64,000 nt of DNA, from NCBI GenBank assembly GCA_001970955.1, contig MPUH01000012.1:114860-178859 (forward strand). Direction: 5' to 3'. The translations under genes and the position numbers were made by a program. Under the pieces are notes generated by a model, which did not search any database, had not been told where the DNA came from, and was given only the letters and a program-made list of their open reading frames with translations. Source of the stretch: Stentor coeruleus. Its lineage: Eukaryota > Ciliophora > Heterotrichea > Heterotrichida > Stentoridae. This document shows positions 60,880 to 64,000 of this stretch, in pieces (position 1 is the first letter of the stretch; each line of letters opens with the position of its first letter).

Positions 60880-61158
60880 GCTAGACAAAGATGATTTCGA
60901 AGAGTTTTTTTAGCTATGAAGAGCAGTCAAATGAAAGAACATGACTCTAGAGATGATTCATAAGATTTTTGCTCATTTGATATTGATCGCACTGGGTATA
61001 TCAATATTAAAAACCTTAAAAATATCGCTAGAGACCTCGGAGAAACATGTGATGATAATGACTTCTTGATCTTATAAGAAAAGGAGACTCAGGTAATGAT
61101 GGCCAAGTCAACTTTGAAGACTTCTATAATATCTTAACTAAGAAGTTCGCTAACTAAA
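60880..61158 (+). pseudogene. Decayed centrin gene (C-terminal half)
   Basis: Plus-strand pieces in shifting frames spell a centrin: LDKDDFEEFF, then after a frameshift in a T-run LAMKSSQMKEHDSRDD, a TAA, FDIDRTGYINIKNL with RDLGET, another frameshift, then GNDGQVNFEDFYNILTKK and a stop at 61158. This matches the end of EF-hand 2 through EF-hand 4 of centrins (DFEEFL, FDDD-TG-I--K-L, ELGE, DGEV). The N-terminal half and the loop of EF-hand 2 are missing. Two frameshifts plus one in-frame stop, none fixable by a 15/16-nt intron, make it non-functional. Confidence 0.85.
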
Positions 61159-61162
61159 TAGG

Positions 61163-61585
61163 ATATATTTTTATAATTTAGTTTATATAATTTATGGTTT
61201 GTATAAATATAGATGAGTTGGCTATAAAACAGTATTCGATTTTAAAGGATTGTAGAATTTATAATTAGAAAAATGAATTTTTAATATTTTAATAACTTGT
61301 TTATGTTTACGTAAAAATTTGTTGTTAACATTTTTCATAACTTTGAAGAATATTAGGTGTTTGATTATATATTAAATAAGTTGGAAGGTTTTAGTTTTAT
61401 TTAGTCATTAAACTTAAAAACTATCTATGGCTAATTCCACATCTTAACCCAAAAAATGATACTCTATAGAGATTGTTTTTTCCAATAGGGTTCTGGATTC
61501 ATTTTATTTTTTATTTTCATTGAACAGGTGAACTTGGAAACTTTTTATATCATTTAAATATCTTTAAAAAAGAAAATTGCCTTCA
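61163..61585. other. Intergenic between two relics
   Basis: About 420 nt, AT-rich, with G/T bias in the first part, like right flanks of genes in this window. No gene is seen. Confidence 0.45.
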
Positions 61586-61589
61586 GACT

Positions 61590-63990
61590 AATTTATTGAT
61601 TCCACTTTTTCTACCTAGCAACTGAAATTCTGCATCATCCCCTGCATTTCCTCTTGAATTCATATATTCGTACTCAAACATGGGAGTTATATCTTATTTT
61701 TGAGTTTTATCATTTTTTGGAGTATATATGGCTTGAGCATCAGCGTAAGTTTTACAATTTAATTTCCTTACGTAATTTCCTAATTCTTGGAAAATAGTTA
61801 AAAGGATCGCTGCTTGGTTGTCAGATTTTGGGGATTTAATGATATGATTATTTTTTGATTAAAGGTTGTTAATCCATAAAGTGAAGGTTGCATTTTTAAT
61901 ACGTAAGTGCAATTTAAAGCACCTATAATAATATTAGCGATTTCAGCTGAATTTACTATTTCATCCAATTTGTCTTCTTTTCTTGCAATTTCTTCTAATT
62001 TATTCTCTTTATTTACTTCTTTTTCTAAAATATTTTCCTTATATTTTTTCCTTCTTCTAAAATCTCTTCATTTTTTCTTCCTCGTTAGTATTTTCTGTTT
62101 TCTTTAATTCATTATCAATCATACTGTTATTTTCTAAATACTTAGCAAGTATTTTAAATATGGTTTTCTTCATCAAAAAATTCTTTACCTTTTCCATCAA
62201 GATAATATTTTGACTTAATGAACAAACTAAATTGCAATATAAATAGTTTTTGGGTTTGCCAGGAAAAAGCGATGCCAATCTCTTAGGTAAGATAAGAAAT
62301 TAGCCCAAAAAGATACGCTTCATTTTTAGTCATATTTTTTTCTTATAAAATTTTTTGGATAATTTTACTATAATTTGGCTCTATGGATTCGTGTTCAATA
62401 ATTATGTCTATTAATTCTTCAGTGCATTCAAGGTTAAAAAATATACTTTTATGAAAGGTGTAAAAAAATGAAACTAGATCTTCTTTGAATTTTATGTTTT
62501 CTGAGTCGCATCTAGAAGCATGAAATAAGTCATAAATACACTATTTATTAATCGCCTACTCACCGCATCATAAAGGTAAATAACACATTATAGCGCATTT
62601 AGGAGTTTTTAATAATAATTTATATATCTTTCAGGTAAATTCACTTCGTACCACCATTATTTTCTAGCTTTATCTACTATAAACTTTCTGAATTTTCCAT
62701 ATTCTTGGTATTTTACTTGAAACTGTATTAATTCTTTATCATTCAAATTAACAGATCTTCTTATTATATTGCATGGAGTCAACTCGCTATATACTTTGTT
62801 CAATCCAAAATTATAATTATCACAAATTTTATGAATCTTACTTATAGTATTTCTAAAGTAATCACAAGATTGTTTCAATTCCTGCTCTGTAATAATTTCT
62901 TCTTCTATATTTCCTGTTTGAATTCTCAAATTTGACCTAAATATTTTTTCGATTTCATTTTATATCTGATGCCTGGAAACATTCAACTTTAAATTGAACT
63001 TTTTATAGCTGCACTTTCATTTGAAATTATATTTAAGCATGATAATAATATATATTTTAAGCGCTTGCTATCAATACTCTTTCAATATTTGAAGTTTAAG
63101 TTATTTCTAGTTTATCTTCATTTTCAAATGAAAGGTCAAAAATTTTACATATGGGATGTAGATTGTAATCTATAATTGCCTCTATCTCAAACATTGATAA
63201 ACACAGAAGATCATAAGAAAAAACACTTGAAGACAAAAAAACTATTCTTTTAACTAACTCTTCTTTGTATTCAATTTTATTCAATAATATTAGCTTGAGA
63301 CAAGACTTTTTTGTTTGCCAAAGGAATTAGTTTAATAATATCTCGCCAATCAAAATCTGTTATTATCCAGAAATTGTCACCTACCAAAACTTATCTTACT
63401 TCTATGAGGTAAATAAAATCTTTATTAAGGCCAACATTATATATCTTATTTTTTTGCATTTCGAGTAAAATTTGTGCCAGATTTCCGAGGGCTTCAATTT
63501 TTAGATTTTCATCCCAATTTTTCGATAGTTTGCTAAATGACTGTCCATATTTTTTTGTAATCAAAATATATAGAATTGATGTTTGATTATCTTCAATATA
63601 AAATCCATAAAGAAGCTGAGAATAAGAAAATAATTCTTGTCAAACCAAATCCTTTCTTCAATTATATACTCAGAGACAAGTTATGGCAATCCTGAAAATT
63701 TTCTGATGATAAACCTAAATTCATTTTCCTGAATTCCTTTATGATAAAACAATTCTGAATCTCCAAATTACTTTTTACTTATTATTTCACCTTCAATTAT
63801 CGAATCGGGAAGCTTAGTTAATCGGTAGATTGATTTCAAGTTCATCAATTTTTTATTGATTTTCATAACTTTATTATCTAAAATTTGAAAACGAAGAATA
63901 TGACAAAAATTATTTCTGAAATCAAAGAAATTGACTTACTAGATAAGCCTATCTTCTAGAGATTTTTATTACTTAAAAAACAGATCCGAA
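61590..63990 (-). pseudogene. Decayed kinase-like gene
   Basis: Reading the minus strand from 63990, coherent protein text runs through many stops and frameshifts: LYGFYIEDNQTSILYILITKKYG, then LAQILLEMQKNKIYNVGLNKD, and WIITDFDW, which follow the order of a protein-kinase hinge, the alpha-E/catalytic-loop region and the DFG-type motif, all with key residues altered. Open pieces of 62-90 codons follow (63096-63284, 62657-62929, 62057-62278), then ELGNYVRKLNCKTYADAQ and GDDAEFQLLGRKSG near 61590-61790. The kinase assignment is tentative; decay is clear because stops interrupt every long segment. The 5' end may lie beyond the window. Confidence 0.5.
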
Positions 63991-64000
63991 ACTCTAATTT

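Noticed and set aside
60880-61158. Functional centrin read with stop-codon reassignment or mini-introns
   Set aside because: Two frameshifts remain even if TAA were sense, and no GTA...AG of 15-16 nt fits the breaks.
1-64000. CRISPR arrays, insertion sequences, transposons, telomeric repeats
   Set aside because: No regularly spaced repeats, transposase or integrase motifs, or telomere-like runs were seen.

Overview
The window is nuclear DNA from a ciliate, most likely a heterotrich of the Stentor type. The sequence is strongly AT-rich. Genes are dense in most of it and nearly all have eukaryotic-only or eukaryotic-type products (Rab GTPase, UNC119, LC8 dynein light chain, SEC61 gamma, STT3, DHHC palmitoyltransferase, giant deubiquitinase). 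Two traits fix the group. First, the standard genetic code is used: long frames contain no internal TAA, TAG or TGA, whereas most ciliates reassign stops. Second, introns are only 15 or 16 nt. I could place eleven: ten of 15 nt and one of 16 nt, all GTA...AG, all with an A six bases from the 3' end.

Layout. 1-9.4 kb: a long-chain acyl-CoA synthetase cut by the window edge, a coiled-coil gene broken by an assembly join, a DHHC palmitoyltransferase, three coiled-coil or acidic proteins and a Rab with an odd tail. 10.2-14.2 kb: a Cys-rich surface protein, a coiled-coil protein, a decayed Pumilio-type gene and two false tandem duplications at single-N joins. 14.2-24.5 kb: a 2209-residue ubiquitin protease, UNC119, a small coiled-coil protein, a mini ATP6AP2-like membrane protein and a Tyr-rich secreted protein. 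24.7-40.9 kb: the densest part, with a HEAT protein, an FHA/RING-CH/FHA protein, a CCDC81-type HU protein, an HSPA12-type Hsp70, a PAP2 enzyme, an alpha/beta hydrolase lacking its nucleophile, an FCP1-like phosphatase, a RING-H2 protein, a KH protein with three introns, an unknown protein, LC8 and a tetraspan protein. 41-48 kb: largely gene-free apart from one 230-residue gene. 48-60.5 kb: a coiled-coil/jelly-roll protein, STT3, a bacterial-type S11 DD-peptidase, a two-TM protein in three exons, SEC61 gamma (two exons), a 926-residue TPR protein and a small basic protein. 60.9-64 kb: a decayed centrin and a decayed kinase-like gene.

The genes do not form an operon or a single pathway. Several belong to protein lipidation and the secretory/ciliary system (DHHC, UNC119, a putatively N-myristoylated ACSL, Rab, SEC61 gamma, STT3, LC8, coiled-coil proteins), which is normal content for a large ciliate. 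The most unusual signals are structural. Intergenic DNA shows a repeating strand skew: left flanks of genes are A/C-rich and right flanks G/T-rich on the + strand, whatever the gene direction, and extra switches of the same kind occur in the gene-free 44.6-48 kb stretch. The mini-introns share an invariant A, and every 3n intron found carries an in-frame stop. Three decayed genes and one split small gene (SEC61 gamma) are invisible to simple ORF calling. All coordinates were read by eye; family calls rest on recognised motifs, not database searches.
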